A DNA stretch of 40,118 nucleotides from Bacteroides sp. (GTDB taxonomy: Bacteria > Bacteroidota > Bacteroidia > Bacteroidales > Bacteroidaceae), in contig JAJBTC010000079.1 in assembly GCA_020861095.1 (NCBI GenBank), forward strand, positions 1 to 40,118, given 5' to 3'. The notes under the pieces are model-generated. The model worked only from the letters and a program-made list of their open reading frames with translations. It had not been told where the DNA came from and ran no database searches. Shown piece after piece: positions 19,410 through 29,552 of this stretch (position 1 is its first letter; each line of letters starts with the position of its first letter). The translations under genes were made by a program, and so were the position numbers.

Positions 19410-20756
19410 ATGAAGACAGAACAACAATATATAGATCTTTTTTCCCAGGCGGAAGAACTGATCAACCGGCACAGCGCCCCCGTATTGAACGCGGCGCGTG
19501 CCGAAGCGTATGCCGATTTTCAGCGGATCGGATTTCCGACGAAAGAGGTAGCAGAATATAAATATACAGATGTGAGCCGCTATTTCGAACCCGATTACGG
19601 GCTCAATCTGCAACAGCTTCACATACCGGTCAATCCCTACGAAGTCTTTCGCTGCGATGTTCCCAACCTGAGCACCTCTCTCTATTTCGTAGTCAATGAC
19701 ACCTTCTACAAGCAGGTACAGCCCAAAACCCAGTTGCCGGAAGGAGTGATCCTGGGAAGCCTCCGGGAGATGGCAGAGCTCCATCCCGGACTGGTAGGGA
19801 AATACTACAACAAACTGGCGCGTACGGCAGACAATGGCGTTGCGGCTTTCAATACCACCTTCGCACAAGACGGGGTTTTCTTCTATGTGCCCCGCAATGT
19901 CGTGATAGAACGCCCCATACAGCTGATCAATGTGCTGCGTGGCGATGTGGATTTCCTCGTCAACCGTCGCATACTGATCGTCCTCGAAGAGGGTGCGCAG
20001 GCCCGGTTACTGGTGTGCGACCACGCGATGGACGATGTACGTTTCCTGGCTACACAAGTCACAGAAGCCTATATAGGTGAGAACGCGGTATTGGATATGT
20101 ATGAACTGGAAGAGACAAACGTACGTACCGTACGGCTCAACAATCAGTATGTACATCAGCAGGCCGGCAGCCAGGTAGTACTCAACGGGATGACCCTGCA
20201 CAACGGACAATCCCGCAATACGGTGGATGTGAAGCTGGCCGGAGAGCGGGCCTCTGTCAGTCTCTGCGGTATGGTGATCGCCGACAAACAGCAGCATGTA
20301 GACAACCATACACGCATCGACCACGCGGTGCCCCATTGCGAAAGCCACGAGCTTTATAAATACGTGCTGGACGATGAAGCAACCGGCGCGTTTACCGGAA
20401 TGATACGGGTACAACCTGGTGCCCAGCATACACAATCTCAACAGACCAACCGCAACCTGTGCGTTAACCGTGGAGCCCGGATGTATTCCCGGCCCCAGCT
20501 GGAGATCTATGCCGACGATGTGAGATGTAGTCACGGAGCTACCACCGGACAGCTGGACGAGAACGCGCTGTTCTATATGCGGTCGCGGGGCATTGCGGAA
20601 AAAGAGGCCCGCCTGTTGCTTATGTTCGCGTTTGTCAACGAGGTAGTCGACACCATCCGTATCGACGCGTTGAAAGACCGCCTGCATCTGCTGGTGGAGA
20701 AACGTTTCCGGGGCGAACTGGCCCGTTGCCAGGGATGTACGATGTGTACGGAGTAA
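19410..20756 (+). CDS. sufD: Fe-S assembly protein SufD
   Basis: SufB paralogue and partner in the SufBC2D complex. 448 aa. The beta-helix core runs about 140-400; the C-terminal region carries the shared motif SHGATTGQLDENALFYMRSRGI (about 375-396), with the SufB-type catalytic cysteine replaced by M in FYMRSRG, the usual distinction from SufB. The last residues are rich in cysteine (CQGCTMC), which is unusual and may bind metal or be incidental. Third gene of the operon. Confidence 0.95.
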   Translation: MKTEQQYIDLFSQAEELINRHSAPVLNAARAEAYADFQRIGFPTKEVAEYKYTDVSRYFEPDYGLNLQQLHIPVNPYEVFRCDVPNLSTSLYFVVNDTFYKQVQPKTQLPEGVILGSLREMAELHPGLVGKYYNKLARTADNGVAAFNTTFAQDGVFFYVPRNVVIERPIQLINVLRGDVDFLVNRRILIVLEEGAQARLLVCDHAMDDVRFLATQVTEAYIGENAVLDMYELEETNVRTVRLNNQYVHQQAGSQVVLNGMTLHNGQSRNTVDVKLAGERASVSLCGMVIADKQQHVDNHTRIDHAVPHCESHELYKYVLDDEATGAFTGMIRVQPGAQHTQSQQTNRNLCVNRGARMYSRPQLEIYADDVRCSHGATTGQLDENALFYMRSRGIAEKEARLLLMFAFVNEVVDTIRIDALKDRLHLLVEKRFRGELARCQGCTMCTE

Positions 20757-20783
20757 TAAAATGGGTATACAGAACAGAAGACT

Positions 20784-21998
20784 ATGGACATACATCAGAT
20801 CAGAGAAGATTTTCCGATATTGAGCCGCGAGGTATATGGCAAACCCTTGGTCTATTTAGACAACGCGGCCACCACGCAAAAGCCGCGTCAGGTGATTGAG
20901 ACCATTACCGAGGCCTATTATTCCGTCAATGCCAATGTGCACCGGGGAGTACATTTCCTGTCGCAGGAAGCCACCCGGTTGCACGAGAATTCCCGGGAGA
21001 CGGCCCGCCGTTTCCTGAATGCCCGGGAGGCCCGGGAGGTGATCTTCACCCGGGGCACTACCGAAGCCATCAACCTGGTGGCATCAAGCTATACCGATGC
21101 CTGCATGGAACCCGGCGACGAGGTGATCCTCTCCGAGATGGAGCACCACAGCAACATTGTACCGTGGCAACTGATGGCCGCCCGCAACGGGATCGCCATC
21201 AAAGTGGTACCGGTCAACGACCGTGGCGAACTGATCCTGGAAGAGTATGAAAAACTCTTTTCCGACCGCACCCGCCTGGTGAGCCTGGCGCATGTCTCCA
21301 ATGTACTGGGGACCATCAATCCGGTGAAAGAGATCATCGCTACGGCCCATGCACACGGTGTACCTGTGATGCTCGACGGAGCACAATCCGCACCCCACCT
21401 GCGGATCGACGTACAGGATCTGGATGTCGACTTCTATGCTTTTTCCGGTCACAAGGTATATGGTCCCACAGGAGTAGGAGTGCTGTATGGAAAAGAAGAA
21501 TGGCTCGATCGGCTGCCGCCCTACCAGGGAGGGGGAGAGATGATACAGACCGTGAGTTTCGAAAAAACCACCTTCAACGAACTTCCCTATAAATTTGAAG
21601 CAGGTACACCCGACTATATCGGAACTACCGCGCTGGCCACAGCGTTGGAGTATGTAGAATCGGTTGGCATAGAAGCTGTCGCGGCATGGGAACACGAACT
21701 GACCCGCTATGCCACCGAACGGCTGCTGGCGATTGACGGACTCCGTATCTACGGAGAGAGTGCACACAAAAGCGGGGTGATCTCCTTTCTGGTAGGAGAC
21801 ATTCACCCGGCAGATATGGGTACCATTCTGGATAAACTGGGTATTGCCGTACGTACCGGACACCATTGCGCCCAGCCGCTGATGGATCGCTTCGGTATCC
21901 CCGGCACAGTAAGGGCCTCGTTTGGCATGTACAATACCAAAGAAGAGATACAGGTGCTGGCAGCAGGTATAGAACGTGTGGTCAACATGTTTGGTTAA
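20784..21998 (+). CDS. sufS: Cysteine desulfurase SufS
   Basis: PLP-dependent group II cysteine desulfurase that delivers sulfur for Fe-S assembly. 404 aa. The PLP lysine is K224 in FSGHKVYGP, the active-site cysteine C362 in RTGHHCAQPLM, and the cofactor-binding stretch TRGTTEAINLVA lies at about 89-100. It ends the sufBCDS operon; its usual sulfur acceptor (SufE or SufU) is not next door. Repeat modules begin about 28 bases after the stop. Confidence 0.97.
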   Translation: MDIHQIREDFPILSREVYGKPLVYLDNAATTQKPRQVIETITEAYYSVNANVHRGVHFLSQEATRLHENSRETARRFLNAREAREVIFTRGTTEAINLVASSYTDACMEPGDEVILSEMEHHSNIVPWQLMAARNGIAIKVVPVNDRGELILEEYEKLFSDRTRLVSLAHVSNVLGTINPVKEIIATAHAHGVPVMLDGAQSAPHLRIDVQDLDVDFYAFSGHKVYGPTGVGVLYGKEEWLDRLPPYQGGGEMIQTVSFEKTTFNELPYKFEAGTPDYIGTTALATALEYVESVGIEAVAAWEHELTRYATERLLAIDGLRIYGESAHKSGVISFLVGDIHPADMGTILDKLGIAVRTGHHCAQPLMDRFGIPGTVRASFGMYNTKEEIQVLAAGIERVVNMFG

Positions 21999-22025
21999 GT
22001 TAATGATCCACCTGGGATCCATCCA

Positions 22026-22133
22026 CTTGTAGAGACGCAAAGAGATTTACGATTGGACGATTTACGATGTACGATTGAAATTACATTTTGTAAATCTCCA
22101 TACATTACATTTTAAATGCAAACCTACGAGAAG
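22026..22133 (-). repeat. R1 repeat unit, reverse copy 4
   Basis: Reads as the complement of R1: cttgtagagacgcaaagaga, then B heptamers, then tttaaatgcaaacctacgag. It is more diverged than copies 1-3, mainly in the middle. Confidence 0.75.
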
Positions 22134-22293
22134 CAAAGAGATTTACGATTGGACAACCAACGGTCGACGCAGTCCATCGAAGATCGGCGTAGCCAACCAG
22201 GCGGTCAGGAAAGTTAATTACGATTGAAATTGCAGAAAGAATATGTTTGTAAATCTCTAAGCGTAGAATTATTTATAGGCAAACATACAAGAC
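22133..22293 (-). repeat. R1 repeat unit, reverse copy 5, split by module C
   Basis: The left R1 part (gcaaagagatttacgatt) and right part (acgattgaaattgcagaaag to caaacatacaagac) are separated by about 65 bases of module C (22152-22216, with ccaacggtcgacgcagtcc). It abuts copy 4 head to tail. Confidence 0.7.
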
Positions 22294-22424
22294 GCACGTT
22301 ATGCGCCTCTACATAGATACAACCAACCTATATATACCTGATAATGTTCATCTATATAACCGGAATATCTGTTCCATAGAATTATATAATGCAGGAAAAC
22401 ATACACCTGCATTGGACCTGTATC

Positions 22425-23059
22425 GCGGAGACGCCCACCATGCAGTGGTGTCTGGAATAAATCGTTAGCATTTGAAATAAAGTATATTATTTCAAGTATT
22501 TACATTTTATTTTTTACCCGGAGAATTTCAAGCTATTACTTTTCCGGAAGCTATCTAAATGACACTTATTTCCTCTGACTTCCTTTGATTTTCTCTGATT
22601 TCCTCTGAAAACCCGGAGGGTTTAATGTGAATAACCCCCAGTGAAGCGCAGTGAAAGGCTTTGCCCGTAACGAAGCGACTGGGGGTATATCTGAGGCATC
22701 TACAGTCAACCCCAAAGTGGGTTGAATATGGAAATACACCTTTCCGCACAGTATGCATGGCATTTCACTTTGTTTTATATCTTAGAAAATCATTCAACCC
22801 GCTTCGGGGTTGAGGATAAAAGGTCAACTTCCACCCCAGTCGCTCCGCTATGCTTTGCTTCACTGGGGGTGAGTCAAATTAAACCCTCCGGGTTTTCAGA
22901 GGAAATCAGAGTAAATAAGTGAGATGTGGATACCTTATGGAAATATAATAATTTGAAATCCTCCGGGTAAAAAAACAGATATAAATAACTGAAATAAAAT
23001 ATATGATCTCAAATACCAACGATTTATTGCGGACACCCATGCACGCCGTGCGTCTCCGC
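22425..23059. repeat. Long palindromic element, copy 1 (~635 bp)
   Basis: Both ends are A boxes (gcggagacgc at the left, gcgtctccgc at the right), followed inward on each side by ggtgtc-ggaataaat-like, tacccggag-atttcaa, tatttcctctgac-like, aacccggagggtttaa, acccccagtgaagcg and aaccccaaagtgggttgaat. The two arms are imperfect reverse complements. A roughly 80-base centre (22740-22800) is not symmetric and includes ccgcacagtatg and tagaaaatcattcaaccc. No open frame resembles a transposase. Confidence 0.85.
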
Positions 23060-23328
23060 AATGCAGGTTCCCCTATAGATAGGTGTATAATAGGTTATAG
23101 TTGATTGATCGGCTTTTGCCAGATCATATACAAACATAGTACGCAAAGATAGATAATGATTGCCACACACGGCCAGGATGGACGTATACCGCGGAGACGC
23201 AAATATGCGTCTCTACAGGGGGATGCTGACATTCAGACACTTGTAATTCAGATCGTAAATTATAACTCTTTTCTTCTCTACTCTTCTCTACACAAAATAC
23301 CCACTCCGATAAAATGTCTGTCAAACCC

Positions 23329-23359
23329 TTGATTTTCTCGTTTATAATTTCTATTTTTG
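23329..23359 (+). promoter_or_regulatory. Promoter of hppA
   Basis: TTG (23329-23331), 20 bases, then TATTTTTG (23352-23359), matching TAnnTTTG. Transcription would start near 23366. The TTG codon at 23357, which opens the frame further upstream, lies inside this box, so the ATG at 23390 is the likely start. Confidence 0.7.
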
Positions 23360-23389
23360 GATTTTATTAACCTTATAAACGAGTGTTCT

Positions 23390-25594
23390 ATGGACCATAT
23401 GATTTTCTGGCTCATTCCGCTGGCTTCCCTGCTGGCTCTGGGTTTCGCCTGGTACTTCTACAGGCAGATGATGACACACAGTGAAGGTACTCCCCAAATG
23501 ATCCGGATCGCTGTGGCGGTGCGTAAAGGAGCCATGTCCTACCTCAGGCAACAATACAAAGTGGTGGGCTGGGTTTTTTTCGGTCTGGTGATCCTGTTCT
23601 CGGTAATGGCCTATGGGTTCGGGGTGCAGAACCCCTGGGTACCCGTTGCTTTCCTGACAGGCGGATTTTTCTCCGGGCTGGCTGGATTCCTGGGCATGAA
23701 AACAGCCACCTACGCCTCGGCCCGTACGGCCAACGCTGCCCGTGAGTCGCTCAATGGCGGATTGCGCATCGCCTTTCGCAGTGGAGCCGTCATGGGGCTG
23801 GTGGTCGTAGGGCTGGGACTGTTGGATATCTCCTTCTGGTATCTGCTTCTCAACGCTGTGGTCCCGGAAGACGCATTAGATCCTACCCATAAACTTTGTA
23901 TCATCACTACTACGATGCTCACCTTTGGTATGGGGGCAAGTACACAGGCACTCTTTGCCCGTGTGGGCGGAGGCATCTATACCAAAGCCGCGGACGTGGG
24001 GGCCGACTTAGTCGGGAAAGTAGAGGCTGGTATTCCCGAAGATGACCCGCGCAATCCGGCTACCATAGCCGACAACGTAGGCGATAATGTAGGGGATGTA
24101 GCCGGTATGGGAGCCGATCTCTACGAGTCTTATTGTGGATCAATCCTGGCAACTGCCGCGTTGGGAGCAGCCGCTTACATTCATACCGGAGATATCGCCA
24201 TGCAATTCAAAGCAGTGATCGCACCCATGCTGATCGCTGCCGTAGGCATCCTTTTGTCCATTATCGGTATTTTCTCGGTTCGCACGAAGGAAAATGCTAC
24301 CATGAAAGATCTTCTCCATTCGCTGGCTTTTGGCACCAATCTCAGCTCTTTACTTATTGTATGTGCCACTTTCCTGATCCTCTGGTTGCTCCGGTTGGAG
24401 AATTGGATGTGGATCTCTTGTTCCGTAGTCGTGGGACTTATGGTGGGGATCGTGATCGGACGGGCTACGGAATATTATACCTCTCAATCGTATCGCCCCA
24501 CGCAGCGGCTGAGTGAGAGTGGAAAAACAGGGCCTGCCACGGTCATCATTTCCGGGGTGGGGCTGGGCATGGTTTCCACCGTTATTCCCGTGCTTGCTGT
24601 AGTGGTAGGTATCATAGCCGCCTATCTCTTTGCTTCCGGATTTGACTTCAGCAATGTGGGAATGGGATTGTACGGAATAGGTATTGCAGCCGTAGGAATG
24701 CTTTCTACCCTGGGCATTACGCTGGCTACGGATGCGTACGGGCCTATTGCCGACAACGCGGGCGGAAATGCCGAAATGAGCGGTCTGGGTGAAGAAGTAC
24801 GCCGCCGTACCGACGCGCTGGATTCTCTGGGAAATACAACCGCAGCTACCGGAAAGGGATTTGCCATCGGTTCCGCGGCGCTGACCGGACTGGCCCTCCT
24901 GGCTTCCTATATCGAAGAGATCCGGATCGGGCTCAATCGCATAGGCAGTCTGGAACTCACTATGCCCAATGGGAGTAGGGTAGCCACTTCAGAAGCCAAC
25001 TTCTTCGATTTTATGAACTACTACGAGGTAAACCTGATGAACCCCAAAGTATTGTCCGGGATATTCATCGGCTCGATGATGGCTTTCTTTTTCTGTGGGC
25101 TGACCATGAACGCGGTGGGGCGTGCGGCAGGGCATATGGTGGATGAAGTACGCAGGCAGTTCCGCGACATCAAAGGCATCCTCACCGGAGAGACCGAGCC
25201 CGACTATGAGCGGTGTGTGGAGATCTCTACCAAAGGAGCACAACGGGAGATGGTGATTCCTTCTCTGATCGCTATCGTCGCACCGATCCTGACCGGACTG
25301 GTCTTCGGAGTACCCGGTGTGTTGGGCTTACTGATCGGCGGACTGAGCAGCGGATTTGTCCTGGCCATATTTATGGCGAATGCCGGAGGAGCCTGGGACA
25401 ATGCGAAAAAGTATGTAGAAGAGGGACATTTCGGAGGCAAAGGGGGCGACGTACACAAAGCCAACGTGGTGGGAGATACGGTAGGAGATCCTTTCAAAGA
25501 CACCTCCGGACCGAGCCTGAATATCCTGATCAAACTGATGAGTATGGTAGCCATCGTAATGTCCGGGCTCACAGTGGTGTGGAGCCTGTTCTGA
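23390..25594 (+). CDS. hppA: Membrane-bound ion-pumping pyrophosphatase, K+-dependent type
   Basis: Couples hydrolysis of pyrophosphate to Na+ and/or H+ export across the inner membrane. 734 aa from the ATG at 23390, about 16 membrane helices. Pyrophosphate/Mg site motifs: [17 protein letters not shown] (about 197-213), [19 protein letters not shown] (about 218-236), [12 protein letters not shown] (about 455-466) and [15 protein letters not shown] near the C-terminus. In [10 protein letters not shown] an alanine occupies the place taken by lysine in K+-independent enzymes, so it should need K+. Bacteroides relatives are known to pump Na+ and H+ together; the ion here is not decided by what I can see. 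Single gene with its own promoter, followed by a terminator. Confidence 0.95.
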   Translation: MDHMIFWLIPLASLLALGFAWYFYRQMMTHSEGTPQMIRIAVAVRKGAMSYLRQQYKVVGWVFFGLVILFSVMAYGFGVQNPWVPVAFLTGGFFSGLAGFLGMKTATYASARTANAARESLNGGLRIAFRSGAVMGLVVVGLGLLDISFWYLLLNAVVPEDALDPTHKLCIITTTMLTFGMGASTQALFARVGGGIYTKAADVGADLVGKVEAGIPEDDPRNPATIADNVGDNVGDVAGMGADLYESYCGSILATAALGAAAYIHTGDIAMQFKAVIAPMLIAAVGILLSIIGIFSVRTKENATMKDLLHSLAFGTNLSSLLIVCATFLILWLLRLENWMWISCSVVVGLMVGIVIGRATEYYTSQSYRPTQRLSESGKTGPATVIISGVGLGMVSTVIPVLAVVVGIIAAYLFASGFDFSNVGMGLYGIGIAAVGMLSTLGITLATDAYGPIADNAGGNAEMSGLGEEVRRRTDALDSLGNTTAATGKGFAIGSAALTGLALLASYIEEIRIGLNRIGSLELTMPNGSRVATSEANFFDFMNYYEVNLMNPKVLSGIFIGSMMAFFFCGLTMNAVGRAAGHMVDEVRRQFRDIKGILTGETEPDYERCVEISTKGAQREMVIPSLIAIVAPILTGLVFGVPGVLGLLIGGLSSGFVLAIFMANAGGAWDNAKKYVEEGHFGGKGGDVHKANVVGDTVGDPFKDTSGPSLNILIKLMSMVAIVMSGLTVVWSLF

Positions 25595-25623
25595 CCGGAT
25601 ATGTTCCGGAAGTCAGTATGGGG

Positions 25624-25656
25624 TGTCCCCAACGCGCCGTAACGGTCTTGGGGACA
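25624..25656 (+). terminator. Terminator hairpin behind hppA
   Basis: tgtccccaa (25624-25632) pairs with ttggggaca (25648-25656); the 15-base loop can fold further (ccgt/acgg). It starts 30 bases after the hppA stop. The tail is only moderately T-rich. Confidence 0.7.
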
Positions 25657-25746
25657 TCTCTGTATGTATGTGTAAATGGCCTCTGATTCCTTTTCCCAGG
25701 AAAGAAACTATGTCGGCTTTCTCTTTTTTCTTTTTCCGACTTCCCG

Positions 25747-25754
25747 TATATTTG
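25747..25754 (+). promoter_or_regulatory. Promoter -7 box for rnhB
   Basis: TATATTTG matches TAnnTTTG and lies 22 bases before the rnhB ATG. The -33 region is only T-rich. It shows that the frame open back to 25623 is not translated from its upstream end. Confidence 0.6.
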
Positions 25755-25775
25755 CCCGGAACAAATACCAAACAC

Positions 25776-26387
25776 ATGTTATTACCCTGGTTGAATCCTG
25801 ATCTGACAGAAGCCGGCTGCGATGAAGCCGGCCGCGGATGCCTGGCCGGAGCCGTATACGCGGCCGCGGTGATCCTTCCTGCCGACTATCGGAACGAAAG
25901 GTTGAACGATTCGAAGCAAATTTCTGAAAAACAGAGATATATCCTGCGCGAAGAGATCGAGAAAGAAGCGGTTGCGTGGGCCGTCGGAGTGGTTTCTCCG
26001 CAAGAGATCGATGAGATCAATATCCTGAATGCCTCTTTCCTGGCCATGCACCGGGCATTGGATCAACTTACCGTCAGGCCGCAGCACCTGTTGATCGACG
26101 GCAACCGGTTTCACGCTTATCGGGACATCCCTCATACCACCGTCATCAAAGGAGACGGAAAATACCTGCCTATCGCGGCCGCGTCTATTCTGGCGAAGAC
26201 CTGGCGCGACGATTATATGCAGCAACTTCACGCGGAATATCCGGTATACGGTTGGAACAAAAACAAAGGGTATCCCACCAAGAAGCATCGCAATTCGATA
26301 GCAGAATACGGGACTTCGCCTTATCATCGCCTCACTTATAATTTACTTGGTGACAATCAACTCACTTTCCCTTTCGGAAATGAATAA
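25776..26387 (+). CDS. rnhB: Ribonuclease HII
   Basis: Removes RNA from RNA-DNA hybrids and single ribonucleotides from DNA. 203 aa. Catalytic acidic residues D16 and E17 lie in [12 protein letters not shown]; the third in LLIDGNRF (about residue 107) and the fourth in the [11 protein letters not shown] segment. Conserved [15 protein letters not shown] closes the protein. The ATG at 25776 gives the standard N-terminus; 51 upstream codons are outside the transcript predicted from the box at 25747-25754. Confidence 0.95.
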   Translation: MLLPWLNPDLTEAGCDEAGRGCLAGAVYAAAVILPADYRNERLNDSKQISEKQRYILREEIEKEAVAWAVGVVSPQEIDEINILNASFLAMHRALDQLTVRPQHLLIDGNRFHAYRDIPHTTVIKGDGKYLPIAAASILAKTWRDDYMQQLHAEYPVYGWNKNKGYPTKKHRNSIAEYGTSPYHRLTYNLLGDNQLTFPFGNE

Positions 26388-26539
26388 GGGGGTGAAGATT
26401 GGTTTCCGGAAGTGTTTCACTGATCAAACCGAAGATCCCTTCCGGATCGTTATCCGTATTATATCAATAATAGATAATAAAACAGAAGTTTATTTGTTCC
26501 GGATAGGCGATCTTTGTCAGGAACCAATCGCAGATCATT

Positions 26540-28465
26540 ATGAAACGGATACTCCTCTTCAGTGTATGCTTTTTCTTAGTCACAGGTATACAGGCACAGA
26601 CCGAAGTGATGGCCTGGGGCAATCTTACCGGTATCCGTGTAGATGGATATCTGTTCCCTTTTGCGACCTTCTTCCGGGTGACGGATGCCGCCGGTATTTC
26701 GCTGGAAGATACCGGAAAAGAACGCCAGCCTCGCCCTTCTTACACCAGGGAAGGAGATATGCAGTATGTAAATACCCGGGTACACGGAGTGAGGTACGAA
26801 CAGCGGGTAACGGATACGGGACGTGGTGAAGCACGTGTATCTATTTCCTGTCAGGCGGATACGACGCTGCAAAGCAAAGGCGCTTTCTTTTGCATAGCGG
26901 TACCCCTTTTCCCTACGTATGCCGAAAAAGGCTTTATGGTGGTAGATGAGGTAGAAACCGCCATCTCTACCATACAGGAAAATATGTTTACCGGTTCCCG
27001 GCTGACCGTGCAAGGACATACGGCACAGGTAAGTTTCGAAGCGGACCGTCCCGTGGAATGGCAGTTGAAGAAGCTTTCCCGGGATACGATCCTGATCTCT
27101 ATCCCCTTACTCCCGGATAATTTTACCAAAGGTACACAGGGAGAGGTGGAACTCTCTATCCGTACCGCCGGAGGTGGCCCTGCTTCTTCTGTGCAACTTT
27201 CCCTGCAAAGCGATCGGCCGGGACGGTTGTTCGACGGTCTGGGAGGGAATTTCCGCTTGCAGAATCCTCGTGTAGACCCTCAGGTGATCGATTATTGCTT
27301 AGATAGCCTGCGGGTGGCCTGGGGACGGGTAGAAATGCCCTGGCGGGATTGGCATCCTACGGAGCAGGCAGACCCGCTGGCCGAAGCCCGCGCGGGTAGA
27401 ATAGGCAAACGGGTAGCCAACGCGATGGAGATGGCCGGGCGTTTGTCGGCTATGGGGATGCCGGTGATCGTGAGTTGCTGGTTTCCGCCCGAATGGGCCA
27501 TTGAGGGAGATCCCGCGTCGTATGTGCGACGGGGCGGTATACAAGCCTATCGGTTAGATCCTTCTAAAGAAGAGCAGATCTACCGTTCTATGGCCGGCTA
27601 TCTGGTCTATCTGAAGGAGGCGTATGGAGTGGAAGCAGTGTTGTTCTCTTTCAACGAATCCGATCTGGGAATTGATGTGTTGCATACTGCGGAAGAACAT
27701 GCCGCTTTTATCAAAGGGTTTGGACGTTATCTGGCAGCGCGGGGATTGGCTACCCGTATGTTGCTGGGAGACAATTCCGATGCTACAACGTTTGACTTCA
27801 TCGTACCTGCTATGGAAGATCCGGATACGTACCCCTACATCGGTGCGGTTTCGTTCCACTCGTGGCGGGGATGTGACGACGCGACGTTGCATCGCTGGGC
27901 CGAAGCTTCCCGCAAGCTCAATGTACCCCTGATCATTGGAGAAGGAAGTACAGACGCGGCAGCGCATGTCTATCCGCAGATCTTTGCGGAGTCCACTTTT
28001 GCCTTTTATGAGATCAATCTTTATATCCGGCTGTGTGCCATTTGCCAACCGCTTTCCATTCTGCAATGGCAACTCACTTCCGACTATTCCATTCTCTGGG
28101 GTGGGGGAGTATATGGTTCGGAGGGTCCTTTGCGGCCTACACAACGGTTCTGGAACCTGAAACAACTTGCCTCTACACCACCTCGCTCCTTTGCTTTGCC
28201 GGTAACTTCCGATCAGGAAGAGGTCAATGCTGCCGCCTTTGGCAACCTGGCACGGGGAGAATACGCTGTGCATCTGGTCAACAACGGAGCTTCCCGTCGG
28301 GCTACACTCACCGGATTGCCTGAGAACGTTAGTGAACTGCATCTATATGTCACCAACAAACAGGAAGGAATGGTCCACTACGGTACGGTCGAAGTCAGAG
28401 AAGGAAAAGTAGAGTTTGAACTTCCGGCGATCAGTTTTGTCACGTTGATAAACCGGGAAGAATGA
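26540..28465 (+). CDS. Exported GH30-like clan GH-A glycoside hydrolase
   Basis: 641 aa with a signal peptide ending near GIQAQ (residue 20). Residues about 21-225 are a beta-rich N-terminal region I do not recognise. A TIM barrel follows (about 228-540): it opens with FDGLGGNFRLQ, as GH30 enzymes do, and has the acid/base pair N372-E373 in FSFNESD and a likely nucleophile E468 in LIIGEGS. Residues about 540-641 form a C-terminal beta domain. A retaining beta-glycosidase is therefore likely; substrate unknown. It is a single gene 152 bp after rnhB; only a weak -7 candidate (GATCTTTG, 26509-26516) lies upstream. The exact family needs a profile search. Confidence 0.75.
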   Translation: MKRILLFSVCFFLVTGIQAQTEVMAWGNLTGIRVDGYLFPFATFFRVTDAAGISLEDTGKERQPRPSYTREGDMQYVNTRVHGVRYEQRVTDTGRGEARVSISCQADTTLQSKGAFFCIAVPLFPTYAEKGFMVVDEVETAISTIQENMFTGSRLTVQGHTAQVSFEADRPVEWQLKKLSRDTILISIPLLPDNFTKGTQGEVELSIRTAGGGPASSVQLSLQSDRPGRLFDGLGGNFRLQNPRVDPQVIDYCLDSLRVAWGRVEMPWRDWHPTEQADPLAEARAGRIGKRVANAMEMAGRLSAMGMPVIVSCWFPPEWAIEGDPASYVRRGGIQAYRLDPSKEEQIYRSMAGYLVYLKEAYGVEAVLFSFNESDLGIDVLHTAEEHAAFIKGFGRYLAARGLATRMLLGDNSDATTFDFIVPAMEDPDTYPYIGAVSFHSWRGCDDATLHRWAEASRKLNVPLIIGEGSTDAAAHVYPQIFAESTFAFYEINLYIRLCAICQPLSILQWQLTSDYSILWGGGVYGSEGPLRPTQRFWNLKQLASTPPRSFALPVTSDQEEVNAAAFGNLARGEYAVHLVNNGASRRATLTGLPENVSELHLYVTNKQEGMVHYGTVEVREGKVEFELPAISFVTLINREE

Positions 28466-28698
28466 AGAGATTTACGATTGGACGATTGACGATGTACGAT
28501 TGAAATTACCTGTCATGGATAAATGGTATGGTAATCATACACCTGTAGAGACGCACGGCGTGCGTCTCCGCAATACAGGTCCCATACATGAGGTAGGTAG
28601 AATGTGATATATAGGGTGGACCGCCTTTTGACAAGTTATATAAAACATAGAACGCAGATATGACCCGGATTGCAACACACTTAACTTGGACGTATACC

Positions 28699-29332
28699 GC
28701 GGAGAGGCACGCCGTGCATGGGTGTCCGGAAAAATAATTTAAGATTTACGGAACTATCCATATAACAATCATTTCCTCCGACTCCCTCCGTTTCCCTTTG
28801 ATTTATTTGGATTTCCTCTGATTTCCTTTGATTTCCTTTGAAAACCCGGAGGGCTTTACTGTGCATAACCCCCAGTGAAGCGCAGTAAGGGCATAGCCCG
28901 TAACGAAGCGACTGGGGGTATATCTGAGGCATCTACAGTCAACCCCGAAGTGGGTTGAATAGAGAAATGCGCCCTTCCGCACAGTATGAATGGGAGTTTA
29001 CTTCGTTTTATACATTAGAAAATCATTCAACCCACTTTGGGGTTGAAGATAAAAGGTCGATCCATGCCCCCAGTCGCTTCGTTACGGGCTATGCCCTTCC
29101 TGCGCTTCACTGGGGGTTATGCACAGTAAAGCCCTCCGGGTTTTCAAAGGAAATCAAAGGAAATCAGAGGAAATCAAAGGAAGTCGGAGGAAATAAGTGT
29201 CATTTGGATAGCTTCCGGAAAAGTATTAGCTTGAAATCCTCCGGGTAAAAATTATATGTAAATAATAGAAATAAAACATATGATCCCAAAGGCAACGCTT
29301 TATTCCGGACACCATTGCACGGCGTGCGTCTC
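28699..29332. repeat. Long palindromic element, copy 2 (~634 bp)
   Basis: Same layout and almost the same length as 22425-23059, with A boxes at both ends (gcggagaggc left, gcgtctc right). The asymmetric centre (ccgcacagtatg to tagaaaatcattcaaccc) has the same orientation in both copies, while the arms of each copy match each other inverted. The right arm shows extra iterations of aaatcaaaggaaatcagagg. Confidence 0.85.
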
Positions 29333-29435
29333 GTATGTTTGCATATAAAATGGTACGCATAGGGATTTACAAATATATTCTTTCTGTAATTTCAATTGTA
29401 AATCAGTACATCGTAAATCTCTTTGCGTCTCTACA
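29328..29435 (+). repeat. R1 repeat unit, copy 3
   Basis: Fused directly to the right end of the palindromic element: the terminal A box serves both. It lacks one B heptamer present in copies 1 and 2. Confidence 0.88.
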
Positions 29436-29552
29436 AATAAATGATAACGTTAGTGGATTAGTATTTTCAATCGTACATCCCTTTATGTCTCTACAAGTGG
29501 ATAATTACCATACAATTTATCCGTGGCAGGTAATCTCAATCGTAATGAGCTT

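Larger units (their letters stand above)
21999..23389. repeat. Repeat-mosaic intergenic region 3
   Basis: No gene in 1.4 kb. It holds two reverse R1 copies (22026-22133 and 22133-22293, the second split by module C), an A box at 22287-22312, the ~635-bp palindromic element (22425-23059), another diverged module (23060-23190) and an A box pair at 23187-23220. The hppA promoter is at the right end. Open frames here read only repeat sequence. Confidence 0.8.

Noticed and set aside
22555..22922. Frames with recurring SLGV-H/Q-IKPSGFSEEI peptides; likewise at 28681-29248
   Set aside because: The peptides come from the arms of the palindromic elements in both orientations, so the similarity reflects repeat DNA, not a protein family.
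22425..23059. Palindromic element considered as an IS with a broken transposase
   Set aside because: No frame, even allowing frameshifts, resembles a transposase in either copy; both copies have the same non-coding layout.
26405..26446. tccggaag/cttccgga inverted repeat after rnhB
   Set aside because: Eight bases with a 26-base loop; the word tccgga is common here and no T tract follows.
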